Source: Chitinophaga polysaccharea (lineage in GTDB: Bacteria > Bacteroidota > Bacteroidia > Chitinophagales > Chitinophagaceae). Taken from it: a DNA stretch of 64,000 nt. The translations under genes and the position numbers were made by a program. Location of the stretch: contig NZ_VIWO01000007.1 in the NCBI RefSeq assembly GCF_007829335.1, positions 372,001-436,000 of the forward strand, given 5' to 3'. A model generated the notes under the pieces. The model had not been told where the DNA came from, did no database searches, and saw only the letters and a list, made by a program, of their open reading frames with translations. Each line of letters begins with the position of its first letter. Position 1 is the first letter of the stretch. Below, one piece after another: positions 50,366 through 58,225 of the stretch.

Positions 50366-52768
50366 CTATTCCTGCATCATTTCTGTAACTATCCTGATCA
50401 CATCTTCCGTATTGGGCTTGGAGAAGTAATCTCCGTCAGAACCATAAGCCGGACGGTGTGCCTGCGCACTCAGGGTGCGGGGCGCTACATCCAGCCAACG
50501 GTAACCTCCCTGTACTTCTATCACCTGCTGGAACATATATCCAGTGCCGCCACCGGGTACATCTTCATCAACAAAGAGAATACGATTGGTTTTCTTTAAT
50601 GATTCCACGATGCTGTGATGAATATCAAACGGCAGCAAAGTCTGTACATCTATCAGTTCGCAGGAAATACCAATCTCGCTTAACGTTACCATCGCTTCCT
50701 CTATAATACGGGTCATAGAACCGTATGTAACAATGGTTACATCTGTTCCTGCCTGCAGTACTTCCGGAATACCCAATGGCACGGTAAAGGATTCCAGGTT
50801 AGCCGGTAATTTCTCCTTTAAGCGATAACCATTCAATGATTCAATCACCAACGCTGGTTCATTAGCTTTCAATAATGTATTATACATACCTGCTGCCTGC
50901 ACCATGTTACGGGGCACGCATACATGCATACCTCTCAGGGAATTAATAATCATTCCCATGGGAGAACCGCTGTGCCAGATACCTTCCAGGCGATGGCCAC
51001 GGGTACGGACTATCAGTGGGCAATGCATAATTCCTTTGGTACGGTATTGCAACGATGCCACATCATCGCTCAGTGGCTGCAAACCATACAACAGGTAATC
51101 AAGGTATTGTATTTCTGCAATAGGACGAAGACCTCTCAGTGCCAGGCCAATGCCTTGTCCCATGATGGTCAGTTCACGTATACCGGTATCGGCTATACGA
51201 TCTTTTCCATGTTTTTGCTGTAACCCGGCAAAGCCCTGGTTCACGTCTCCGATCTTACCCACATCTTCGCCAAAGGCAAATACTTTGGGGTTGTTGGTGA
51301 ACAGCTGATCAAAATACCTGTTAAGTACTTCGTATCCATTGATGGTAATGCCTTCCGCATCATACTCAGCTGGTATCACCGGTACATTCAACGCCGAGTT
51401 AACGCCGCTGGCATATAAATCAGCATTATAGGTGTCTTTCTGTTCCTGTAAATAGCTGTCGTAAAATTGCTGTAATGCCTGTATGGCCGGATCAGCCTTC
51501 AGCGACGCATGTTTCAGCAAGATAGTGGCTGTAGCTTTAAGGATATCGCGGCGTAAAGGTTCACGGTTATGTTGCAGATCGCGGATCGCTACATTAACCA
51601 TATCAGCATCGGCGCCGGCAACTGCCGCCACTGGTGTAGCCAGGGCTATAAATGATTGTACATGCGCTTTGATGGGCGCTATATATTTCTCCCAGGCAGA
51701 TTTGCGGGCTTCCTGTGCTTTTACCTTGGCTTCTGCTTCAATTGCCTGCAGGGTTACCTCATCGCTGATGGCATTCTCAATAATCCAGGAGCGCATTTTT
51801 GCGTTACAGTCAAATTCCCGTTCCCAGGAAAGACGTTCTTTGCTTTTGTAACGCTCGTGCGAACCGCTGGTAGAGTGGCCTTGTGGCTGTGTTATTTCTT
51901 CTACGTGAAACAGGGCAGGTATATGTGTTTCCCGGATTTTGCGGATAGCCGCCTCAAACACTTCGCACATACCGGCATAATCCCAGCCTTTCACATTATA
52001 GATATCAAATCCGTTGGAATCTTCTGTTTTACGGAAGCCTTCCAGTGCGGCACTGATAGAGTTTTTAGTAGTTTGGTATTTGCGGGGAACAGAAATGCCG
52101 TAGCCATCATCCCAAACAAATACCGCCAGGGGTACCTGTAATACACCGGCAGCATTCATGGTTTCCCAGAAATGGCCTTCCGATGTGGAGGCGTCGCCAA
52201 TAGTAGCAAAACAAATTTCATTACCATTATGGGAAAGCCCTGTGTAGGTATGTAATGCTTCTACTTCTCTGAATACTTTAGAGGCATAAGCCAGTCCCAA
52301 TGCACGTGGCATTTGTCCGGCTGTAGGCGCCATATCAGCAGCAGAATTCTTCATATCTGCCAGGTTAAGCCAGTTGCCGTCTTTATCAAGATTAGGCGTG
52401 GCAAAATGGGAGTTCATCTGGCGACCGCCTGAAAAGGGTTCATTTTTCAGGTCGGGATCTGCATATAACTGCGAAAAGAATTGTTCTGGAGTGGCAATAC
52501 CAGTGGCAAATGCAACGGTTTGATCGCGGTAATAACCGGAACGAAAATCGCCTGGCTGAAAGTATTTGGACATTGCTATCTGCGCCACTTCCTTACCGTC
52601 ACCAAAAATGCCAAACTTTGCTTTACCTGTAAGCACTTCCTTACGGGCCAGCAGACTTATTTCCCTGCTATCACAGGCCAACCTGTAATCATTTAGCACT
52701 TCCTTGCGGAACTCTTCGAATGACAACCGGCTTTCTAAATTCATAGCTAGTTCGTTATTTTCTATCAT
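50366..52768 (-). CDS. 2-oxoacid dehydrogenase E1, fused alpha and beta subunits
   Basis: This 800-residue protein joins an E1-alpha domain to an E1-beta domain. The alpha part has the thiamine diphosphate motif GDASTSEGHFWETMNAAGV near 195 and DDGYGISVP near 222. The beta part holds VFAFGEDVGKIGDVNQGFAGL near 490, IRELTIMGQGIGLALRGLRPIAEIQ near 523, RTRGHRLEGIWHSG near 590, and a transketolase C-terminal domain with VDEDVPGGG near 745. Bacteroidota use this fusion for branched-chain or pyruvate-type oxidation. The substrate is not fixed by sequence, and E2/E3 genes are not in the window. Confidence 0.92.
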   Translation of the reverse strand: MIENNELAMNLESRLSFEEFRKEVLNDYRLACDSREISLLARKEVLTGKAKFGIFGDGKEVAQIAMSKYFQPGDFRSGYYRDQTVAFATGIATPEQFFSQLYADPDLKNEPFSGGRQMNSHFATPNLDKDGNWLNLADMKNSAADMAPTAGQMPRALGLAYASKVFREVEALHTYTGLSHNGNEICFATIGDASTSEGHFWETMNAAGVLQVPLAVFVWDDGYGISVPRKYQTTKNSISAALEGFRKTEDSNGFDIYNVKGWDYAGMCEVFEAAIRKIRETHIPALFHVEEITQPQGHSTSGSHERYKSKERLSWEREFDCNAKMRSWIIENAISDEVTLQAIEAEAKVKAQEARKSAWEKYIAPIKAHVQSFIALATPVAAVAGADADMVNVAIRDLQHNREPLRRDILKATATILLKHASLKADPAIQALQQFYDSYLQEQKDTYNADLYASGVNSALNVPVIPAEYDAEGITINGYEVLNRYFDQLFTNNPKVFAFGEDVGKIGDVNQGFAGLQQKHGKDRIADTGIRELTIMGQGIGLALRGLRPIAEIQYLDYLLYGLQPLSDDVASLQYRTKGIMHCPLIVRTRGHRLEGIWHSGSPMGMIINSLRGMHVCVPRNMVQAAGMYNTLLKANEPALVIESLNGYRLKEKLPANLESFTVPLGIPEVLQAGTDVTIVTYGSMTRIIEEAMVTLSEIGISCELIDVQTLLPFDIHHSIVESLKKTNRILFVDEDVPGGGTGYMFQQVIEVQGGYRWLDVAPRTLSAQAHRPAYGSDGDYFSKPNTEDVIRIVTEMMQE

Positions 52769-52785
52769 GCCTCATGGTTAAAGTA

Positions 52786-52793
52786 CAAAAGTA
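52786..52793 (-). promoter_or_regulatory. -7 box (TACTTTTG) of E1 gene
   Basis: On the minus strand TACTTTTG lies 17 nt before the ATG at 52768. No -33 TTG is evident. Confidence 0.5.
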
Positions 52794-52900
52794 AGGTTAA
52801 TTATACAGTAGAAAAACGGGACGATTCCACCATTTAAAATAATCTGATTTTTTTTAATAAGATTTTAATAAATTGTAAGGTTTATAATACTTTTTGGCCG

Positions 52901-52908
52901 TAAATTTG
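52901..52908 (+). promoter_or_regulatory. -7 box (TAAATTTG) of DUF1573 gene
   Basis: TAAATTTG matches the consensus. A TTG at 52873-52875 is 25 nt upstream, wider than usual. It implies a leader of about 50 nt. Confidence 0.5.
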
Positions 52909-52961
52909 TTCATACCAAGAAAGATATCAATATTTTTTAAAGGTCGCATTAAAACCATCAT

Positions 52962-53372
52962 ATGAAAATGAAAAAATTTATCTTATCCCTGTTTGCGAGC
53001 ATGCTGCTGACAACAGCACTCTGGGCTCAATCTGCACCAGCTCAAAATCCGACTGACACCAAAGTAAAGTTCGCCAAAGAAACTGTCGATTTTGGCAAAA
53101 CTGACTTCAACAAACCAGTGACCGCTGATTTCGAATTCACCAACATTTCCAAAGAACCTGTACTGATCGAAGCTGCCCGCGCAAGCTGCGGTTGCACCAC
53201 TCCGAAATGGACACAGGAGCCTATTCTGCCTGGTAAAAAAGGTAAAGTTACTGCTACTTACAGCGCTAACAGCTTAGGCCAACAGAACAAAACCATCTGG
53301 GTGAAATTCAGAGGTGTTGACCAGGATAAAGAACTGCACCTGACTGGTACAGTAAGCGCCGCCAACAAATAA
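52962..53372 (+). CDS. DUF1573 domain secreted protein
   Basis: This 136-residue protein has a signal peptide (FILSLFASMLLTTALWAQ). The mature part is one Ig-like DUF1573 domain: VKFAKETVDFGKTDFNKPVTADFEFTN-type repeated strands, the motif ARASCGCTTPKWTQEPILPGKKG near 68-90, and a closing WVKFRGVDQDKELHLTG. Such proteins are very common in Bacteroidota envelopes and their role is unknown. The start could be Met1 or Met3. Confidence 0.85.
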   Translation: MKMKKFILSLFASMLLTTALWAQSAPAQNPTDTKVKFAKETVDFGKTDFNKPVTADFEFTNISKEPVLIEAARASCGCTTPKWTQEPILPGKKGKVTATYSANSLGQQNKTIWVKFRGVDQDKELHLTGTVSAANK

Positions 53373-53392
53373 ACGTCTCCCATAAGATATCA

Positions 53393-53425
53393 AAACCTTA
53401 CAGCACAATGCTGTAAGGTTTTTTT
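53393..53425 (+). terminator. Terminator after DUF1573 gene
   Basis: A 12-bp stem AACCTTACAGCA/TGCTGTAAGGTT with a 3-nt loop is followed by a T-run. Confidence 0.9.
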
Positions 53426-53451
53426 GTTGCCTATAGTATCCCCTATACCCC

Positions 53452-53459
53452 TATATTTG
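53452..53459 (+). promoter_or_regulatory. -7 box (TATATTTG) of aminotransferase gene
   Basis: TATATTTG matches the consensus, and a TTG at 53427-53429 lies 22 nt upstream. The predicted leader is about 20 nt. Confidence 0.6.
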
Positions 53460-53484
53460 TACCGCAAAAGATCAAAACAATTTT

Positions 53485-54684
53485 ATGCCTACCATTAGTC
53501 AGAGAGGAGAGCAAATGCCCGCTTCTCCCATCAGAAAACTTGTCCCATTTGCTGAAGCAGCCAAGAAAAGAGGGGTTAAAGTATACCACCTGAACATCGG
53601 TCAGCCGGACATTGAAACACCCAAACCAATACTGGATGCGGTGCGCCATTCCGATTTCAAAATCCTGGAATATAGTCACAGCGCGGGCAATGAAAGCTAT
53701 CGCCGTAAACTGGTAAGCTACTATGAAAGATTCAACATCTCTCTCCACCACAACCAGATCATTGTTACTACCGGTGGTTCTGAAGCCATTGTATTTGCAT
53801 TCATGGCCTGCCTCGATCCTGGAGATGAAATCATTGTGCCCGAACCTTTTTATGCCAACTACAATGGTTTTGCAGTAGAAGCTGAAGTGAAGATTAAAAC
53901 GATCACCGCCAGTATTGAAACCGGCTTTGCGTTGCCAGCTATGGCCGATTTTGAGAAAGCTATCACGCCACGCACTAAAGCTATTCTCATCTGTAATCCT
54001 AATAACCCTACCGGGTATCTTTATAGCAAAGAAGAGATGGAAGTACTGAAACAGTTGTGTTTGAAACATAACCTGTTCCTCTTTTCTGATGAGGCCTACC
54101 GCGAATTTTGCTATACCGGTACGCATTTCTCCGCGATGAACCTGGAAGGAATGGAAGACAACGTCATCCTGATGGATACGATTTCCAAAAGGTACAGTGC
54201 CTGCGGTGGACGAATAGGTGCCTTTGTTACCAAAAATCAAACGGTGTTGGATGCAGCCATGAAATTTGCCCAGGCCCGTTTGAGTCCCCCTTCCTTTGCA
54301 CAGATCGCAGGTGAGGCAGCAGTAGATCTGCCAGCCGACTATTTTGATGGTATCAAAGCGGAATACATGAGCCGCCGGGATATATTGGTAAAAATGCTTA
54401 ATGACATTCCAGGCGTATACTGTCCTAACCCGGGAGGTGCTTTTTATGCCATTGCCCGTCTTCCTATCGACGATACAGACAAATTCTGCCAATGGATGCT
54501 GGAATCTTTCTCCCATGAAGGCCAGACCGTAATGATGGCGCCGGCTACCGGCTTTTATGCTACCCCGGGATTAGGTAAAAATGAAGTGCGGTTAGCCTAT
54601 GTGCTTAATACCACAGACATTCGTCATGCAATGGTCTGCCTCGAGAAAGCACTGGAAATATATCCTGGCAGAACTACCAAATAA
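53485..54684 (+). CDS. PLP-dependent aminotransferase, class I/II (aspartate-aminotransferase-like)
   Basis: This 399-residue fold-type I enzyme has LNIGQPDIETP near 36, YSHSAGNESYRR near 64, VTTGGSEAIVFAFMACLDPGDE near 92, CNPNNPTGYLYSKEEM near 172, the Asp/Tyr pair in SDEAYREFCY near 203, the PLP lysine in DTISKRYSACGGRIG near 235, and NEVRLAYVLNT near 370 with the substrate-binding Arg. It is an AspC/PatA-type enzyme; the exact amino donor is not determined. Confidence 0.9.
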   Translation: MPTISQRGEQMPASPIRKLVPFAEAAKKRGVKVYHLNIGQPDIETPKPILDAVRHSDFKILEYSHSAGNESYRRKLVSYYERFNISLHHNQIIVTTGGSEAIVFAFMACLDPGDEIIVPEPFYANYNGFAVEAEVKIKTITASIETGFALPAMADFEKAITPRTKAILICNPNNPTGYLYSKEEMEVLKQLCLKHNLFLFSDEAYREFCYTGTHFSAMNLEGMEDNVILMDTISKRYSACGGRIGAFVTKNQTVLDAAMKFAQARLSPPSFAQIAGEAAVDLPADYFDGIKAEYMSRRDILVKMLNDIPGVYCPNPGGAFYAIARLPIDDTDKFCQWMLESFSHEGQTVMMAPATGFYATPGLGKNEVRLAYVLNTTDIRHAMVCLEKALEIYPGRTTK

Positions 54685-55017
54685 TTTTTATCGTAAAACC
54701 AGGCATAAGCGTTCATAAAAGAAACTAAAAACATATTATAAATAAATTAATATGAATTTTTTAGAACAAAAAAGCAATTATTTAACATCAGACGCTTGGA
54801 ATTTTCATGTTTTGTTTCGTATATTTGATATGTAAATAACAACAACGACAAAAAATATCAAATTATAAAAATATTTACAGATACGATATCGGACGAAATC
54901 TAAACTTGTTTAAGAAAAATTTAACCTGCTTTATTTCTTATAACGTTTATTTGGTCCGACCTTTGACTAGTCATTACAAGAAAGATTTATCAATCTTCTG
55001 TAAAACTCAAAGAATAA
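54685..55017. other. AT-rich spacer without a gene
   Basis: This part of the 750-bp spacer is strongly AT-rich, with runs such as ATTATAAATAAATTAATATG near 54733-54752. No coding frame, tRNA or strong promoter was found. It leads into the two sRNA-like units. Confidence 0.5.
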
Positions 55018-55031
55018 CTAAAACGTTTTAG
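55018..55031. promoter_or_regulatory. 14-bp perfect palindrome (CTAAAACGTTTTAG)
   Basis: This symmetric site lies directly upstream of the -7 box of the first sRNA-like unit and is placed to act as an operator. Confidence 0.4.
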
Positions 55032-55041
55032 CAAAATATCG

Positions 55042-55049
55042 TATTTTTG
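55042..55049 (+). promoter_or_regulatory. -7 box (TATTTTTG) of sRNA-like unit 1
   Basis: TATTTTTG matches TAnnTTTG exactly and lies 7 nt before the shared 19-nt core of unit 1. The corresponding sequence before unit 2 is TAATTTCG (55263-55270), one mismatch. Confidence 0.5.
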
Positions 55050-55054
55050 TATCA

Positions 55055-55115
55055 GTTTTTCATAACGTGGAATTTATAAAGGCAAACGGCTCTGATCACA
55101 GAGCCGTATTTTTTT
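55055..55115 (+). ncRNA. Candidate small RNA, unit 1
   Basis: The unit has a -7 box, then the 19-nt core TTTTCATAACGTGGAATTT (55057-55075), a short linker and a 9-bp hairpin ACGGCTCTG/CAGAGCCGT (55086-55107) followed by seven T. The order promoter-core-terminator predicts a transcript of about 60 nt. The core recurs exactly in unit 2 while the hairpin stem sequence differs but keeps pairing. No open reading frame is shared by the two units. The family is not recognised. Confidence 0.4.
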
Positions 55116-55270
55116 GCCCAATATTCCCATTTTCTCCTTAAAAACGTCAAAAACTTCCATTTCACGCCACTATTCCAAAAATATTCCCCATTTCGTTGGC
55201 CTTTTTTCTATAATATTGTTATGTAATAAAACGGGCGAGAAAACCTACACCTCATGTTGTAGTAATTTCG

Positions 55271-55337
55271 TTTGTTTTCATAACGTGGAATTTTAAAATG
55301 CAACGGTCCCGATTCTTCGGGACCGTTTCGTTTTTTT
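55271..55337 (+). ncRNA. Candidate small RNA, unit 2
   Basis: This is the second copy, 218 nt downstream of unit 1. It has the same 19-nt core (55275-55293), then GCAACGG and a 10-bp hairpin (ACGGTCCCGA/TCGGGACCGT, 55303-55326) followed by TTCG and seven T. The stem differs from unit 1 at several positions, with compensating changes. Confidence 0.4.
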
Positions 55338-55350
55338 GAAAACATAGCCT

Positions 55351-55395
55351 AAAAAAAGAGCGAAGACAAATGCGATCAGGCATTGTTCTTCGCTC
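55351..55395 (-). terminator. Terminator after carA
   Basis: On the minus strand an imperfect 16-bp hairpin (GAGCGAAG.../...CTTCGCTC) is followed by seven T. Confidence 0.8.
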
Positions 55396-55434
55396 GGTAG
55401 TAATATGAATGCTTCAGATAGTCTGAAAAATGAC

Positions 55435-56547
55435 TTATGCTTTATGGGCTTTGATCATTTCAAAGAAATCATCAAACAGGTAACGACTGTCAAATGGACC
55501 TGGAGTTGATTCCGGGTGATATTGTACACTGAACGCAGGCTTGTTTTTGATACGGATACCTTCCACAGAATTGTCGTTGAGGTTAATGTGGGTTACTTCC
55601 ACATTTTCGCTCGCTGCCACTGCTTTAGGATCTACCGCGAAACCATGGTTCTGGGTAGTAATTTCGCAAAGGCCTGTTTTCAGGTTTTTAACCGGGTGAT
55701 TCAGCCCGCGGTGACCATGGTGCATTTTATAAGTAGGGATGCCATTAGCCAGGGCCAACAGCTGATGTCCCAGGCAAATACCAAACATAGGTCTTTCTGC
55801 TGCCAGGATCTTTTTCACTGTATCCACTGCGTAGGTAAGGGGAGCGGGATCGCCAGGGCCATTAGAGATGAAATAGGCATGTGGCTTAAACTCTTCGCAA
55901 GCTTCAAAGGCAGTGTCTGTAGGGAATACCTGCAGGTAAGCACCTTTATCCGAGAGGCATTTCAGCATATTTCTTTTCACCCCGTTGTCCAGTACTGCAA
56001 TGCGGATGTCGGCATTAGGATCTCCAACATTATACACCTCAGTAGTAGTTACATCTTTACACAGGGCCAATCCTTCCATGGAAGGTACTTTTGCCAGTTC
56101 TGCTTTCAGTTGCTCTACATCGAGGATAGCTGAAGAGATAATGCAGTTCATGGCGCCTTTACTGCGAATGTGGGATACGAGGGCACGGGTATCTACATCG
56201 TAAATAGCCACCAGGTTATTATCGGTCAGGAACGTTTCCAGGGAAGCGTCTGCCATTTTCCTGGAATAGTTGTACGCGATATTCTTGGCGATCAAACCAT
56301 TGATCTTTACACTGCCGCTCTCTACATCGTCTTTCTTGGTACCATAGTTTCCGATGTAACAGTTGTTCATTATAAGTACCTGTCCTTTATAAGAAGGGTC
56401 TGTAAACACTTCCTGGTAACCCGTCATACCGGTATTGAAAGCTAATTCACCGGCTGCAGTGCCAATTTTTCCAAAAGCTTTTCCCTGAAAAACCGTACCG
56501 TCGTCTAACAGCAGTATGGCAGGTTGGATGGTTCTTGTCTGAGGCAT
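55435..56547 (-). CDS. carA: Carbamoyl-phosphate synthase, small (glutaminase) subunit
   Basis: This 370-residue protein has the CarA N-terminal domain (ILLLDDGTVFQGKAFG, then ELAFNTGMTGYQEVFTDPSY) and a class I glutamine amidotransferase domain. The latter has catalytic Cys in MFGICLGHQLLALANG near 255, the HRGLNHPV segment near 283 and His/Glu in QYHPESTPGP near 345. It supplies ammonia to CarB for pyrimidine and arginine synthesis. carB is not in the window. A terminator lies in its presumed leader. Confidence 0.95.
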   Translation of the reverse strand: MPQTRTIQPAILLLDDGTVFQGKAFGKIGTAAGELAFNTGMTGYQEVFTDPSYKGQVLIMNNCYIGNYGTKKDDVESGSVKINGLIAKNIAYNYSRKMADASLETFLTDNNLVAIYDVDTRALVSHIRSKGAMNCIISSAILDVEQLKAELAKVPSMEGLALCKDVTTTEVYNVGDPNADIRIAVLDNGVKRNMLKCLSDKGAYLQVFPTDTAFEACEEFKPHAYFISNGPGDPAPLTYAVDTVKKILAAERPMFGICLGHQLLALANGIPTYKMHHGHRGLNHPVKNLKTGLCEITTQNHGFAVDPKAVAASENVEVTHINLNDNSVEGIRIKNKPAFSVQYHPESTPGPFDSRYLFDDFFEMIKAHKA

Positions 56548-56575
56548 TTCTGGTATCTGTCTTGTTTTATATTTT

Positions 56576-56613
56576 AAAAAAAACCTTCAAGGGTACAAAA
56601 AGCCCTGAAGGTT
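56576..56613 (-). terminator. Terminator-like hairpin between upstream gene and carA (possible attenuator)
   Basis: On the minus strand an 11-bp stem with one bulge (AACCTTCAGGG...CCCTTGAAGGTT) and a 9-nt loop is followed by eight T. It lies 28 nt before the carA ATG and 73 nt after the stop of the upstream zinc-ribbon gene. It may end that gene, or attenuate carA if carA starts at the box at 56630-56637. Confidence 0.75.
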
Positions 56614-56629
56614 CGGATAAAAAACCGTG

Positions 56630-56637
56630 CAAAGGTA
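56630..56637 (-). promoter_or_regulatory. -7 box (TACCTTTG) upstream of the carA leader hairpin
   Basis: TACCTTTG on the minus strand is the only consensus match between the upstream gene and carA. It precedes the terminator hairpin, so a transcript from it must pass the terminator to reach carA. No -33 TTG is evident. Confidence 0.45.
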
Positions 56638-56685
56638 TGAAATGCAACAGTTAATTACAGATTTTTTTTCCCGGAAATTAATATG

Positions 56686-57510
56686 TTACTTAATTTTTAC
56701 AGATTTTAATACTCTCTGTGCCACCTGGCGCCCGATTTCATCATCGTCGCGATAGTTGATCTGTATTTGCCAGCGGTTGCTACCTTTAATCATTACCAGG
56801 TTACAAAATGCCAACCGGATACCTCCTTTATACATATAATTTCCCTCTTCCAGGATACCTTGAGTGCCGGAAATCAGTACTGGCACTGACTTACACTGAA
56901 CATCGGAGGCGTTTTCTTTTAACTGCATGCTATTATGGGAGTCGGCAATGGCTTCTTCCAGGGTATTGGTCACTTTGCTGAGATAACTGTACATATTCAC
57001 TGCGATACGGATGCCACCGCCTTCTTCATTCCGGTAACTTTTGGCATATTCAATCACTTTTGCGTCCTCTCCTTCCAGTGGCTGGTCGTGCACCCATAAC
57101 TTTACCGGGGTACTGATTTCCAGGGCCTGCCGGCCAATTGTAGCCGTTTGCCAGTTGTTATATAAACTACTGGAGGGTACCTTGGGATAAATAAACGTAA
57201 ATACTGCTCTTTTTCCGAATAACGTGCCGGTTACCGCCAGTAATGCCACGAAAATGCCCATAAATAAAAGCACCTTTCTCCGGTTAGCGGGTTCCCATTG
57301 CCGCCGGGCCCAGGTGAAAATGTTTGTTTTTTCCTTTTCGGGAGAGATACCCACTTCCCGGACGTATTCAGGGAAGGAAGCCATGGGATGATGTTTCCGC
57401 CAATCTGCATAGATGTTCGGCAACTTTTTGCCGCAGGCGTCACAAAAGGTCAGGTATTCGGATTTCAGCGGGTTGGCGTGTCCACAGCTGTCGCAACGCA
57501 GGTATTTCAT
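56686..57510 (-). CDS. Zinc-ribbon membrane-anchored hypothetical protein
   Basis: The protein has 274 residues from the ATG at 57510. It starts with a zinc-ribbon (CDSCGHANPLKSEYLTFCDACG, two CxxC pairs at about 5-8 and 23-26), then a charged linker, one membrane segment (VLLFMGIFVALLAVTGTLF, near 80-98) and a C-terminal domain of about 170 residues with IGRQALEISTPVKLW and LAFCNLVMIKGSNRWQIQINY. The domain may be extracytoplasmic. I do not recognise the family. Confidence 0.7.
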   Translation of the reverse strand: MKYLRCDSCGHANPLKSEYLTFCDACGKKLPNIYADWRKHHPMASFPEYVREVGISPEKEKTNIFTWARRQWEPANRRKVLLFMGIFVALLAVTGTLFGKRAVFTFIYPKVPSSSLYNNWQTATIGRQALEISTPVKLWVHDQPLEGEDAKVIEYAKSYRNEEGGGIRIAVNMYSYLSKVTNTLEEAIADSHNSMQLKENASDVQCKSVPVLISGTQGILEEGNYMYKGGIRLAFCNLVMIKGSNRWQIQINYRDDDEIGRQVAQRVLKSVKIK

Positions 57511-57564
57511 AGGTCTTTCATTATCTACTGTAATATTACGAAATATATACATTTATAAAGGCAT

Positions 57565-57596
57565 AAAAAAGGACAAAGCCAGGCTTTGTCCTTTTT
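57565..57596 (-). terminator. Terminator of the ribosomal protein operon (after rplQ)
   Basis: On the minus strand a 15-bp perfect inverted repeat (AAAAAGGACAAAGCC/GGCTTTGTCCTTTTT) is followed by TTT, 20 nt past rplQ. Confidence 0.88.
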
Positions 57597-57616
57597 CTCG
57601 TATCGTTGATATAAGA

Positions 57617-58111
57617 TTACTCAGCAGATTTTTCTTCTGTTGCAGTATCAGCAGCTTTAGTTTCAGTTGCATCTTCTGCAGCTTTCTTCTTAGCACCACC
57701 AGCGCGACGGGTTTTCTTAGCAGCAGCTTTTTCTTCTGTTTTACCATAGATTTCGTTGAAATCTACCAGTTCAATCAGTGCAACTTCTGCGTTATCGCCC
57801 ACACGTTTGCCTAATTTAATGATACGGGTGTAACCACCAGGACGGGTAGCTATTTTTTCACTGATCGTACCGAACAGTTCTTTGATAGCTTCTTTATCCT
57901 GCAGGTAGCTGAACACAATTCTACGGTTGTGGGTAGAATCGCTTTTGCCTCTTGTCAGCAGTGGTTCAACATACACGCGGAGGGCTTTTGCCTTTGCCAG
58001 TGTAGTGGTGATACGTTTGTGGCTGATCAGTTCGCAAGCCAGATTAGACATCAGGGCTTTACGGTGAGAAGCAGTTCTGCTTAATTTGTTTAATTTAACT
58101 CCGTGACGCAT
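57617..58111 (-). CDS. rplQ: 50S ribosomal protein L17
   Basis: This 164-residue protein starts MRHGVKLNKLSRTASHRKAL and has the core L17 motifs NLACELISHKRITTTLAKAKAL and GGYTRIIKLGKRVGDNAEVALIELV up to about residue 120. A 40-residue low-complexity Ala/Lys/Glu tail follows, as in other Bacteroidota. It is the last gene of the operon, after a 114-bp spacer with a hairpin. Confidence 0.96.
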   Translation of the reverse strand: MRHGVKLNKLSRTASHRKALMSNLACELISHKRITTTLAKAKALRVYVEPLLTRGKSDSTHNRRIVFSYLQDKEAIKELFGTISEKIATRPGGYTRIIKLGKRVGDNAEVALIELVDFNEIYGKTEEKAAAKKTRRAGGAKKKAAEDATETKAADTATEEKSAE

Positions 58112-58172
58112 GACATTTTGTTTTAGACCTTACACCGTGTCAGGAATTGCAAGGTATTGTTGATATAAAGCG

Positions 58173-58214
58173 GTTAAGCCAAAGCATCTGCAGGTTGCAA
58201 AGCTTTGGCTTAAC
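58173..58214 (-). repeat. 13-bp inverted repeat in the rpoA-rplQ spacer
   Basis: Perfect arms GTTAAGCCAAAGC (58173-58185) and GCTTTGGCTTAAC (58202-58214) enclose 16 nt. There is no T-run, so it is not a classical terminator; it could be an mRNA processing or attenuation hairpin. Confidence 0.65.
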
Positions 58215-58225
58215 ACAAAAATTTA

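Noticed and set aside
53443..54516. 357-codon open frame on the minus strand opposite the aminotransferase
   Set aside because: The opposite strand encodes a complete PLP enzyme with all motifs; this frame has no recognisable motif and is a shadow.
55299..55340. 13-codon peptide starting ATGCAACGG in sRNA-like unit 2
   Set aside because: The frame is not preserved in unit 1 and overlaps the terminator stem, so it is a chance frame.
54685..55434. CRISPR array or tRNA in the large spacer
   Set aside because: Only two copies of a 19-nt core 218 nt apart, with no regular spacers, no cas genes, and no cloverleaf or TTCGA-type T-loop.
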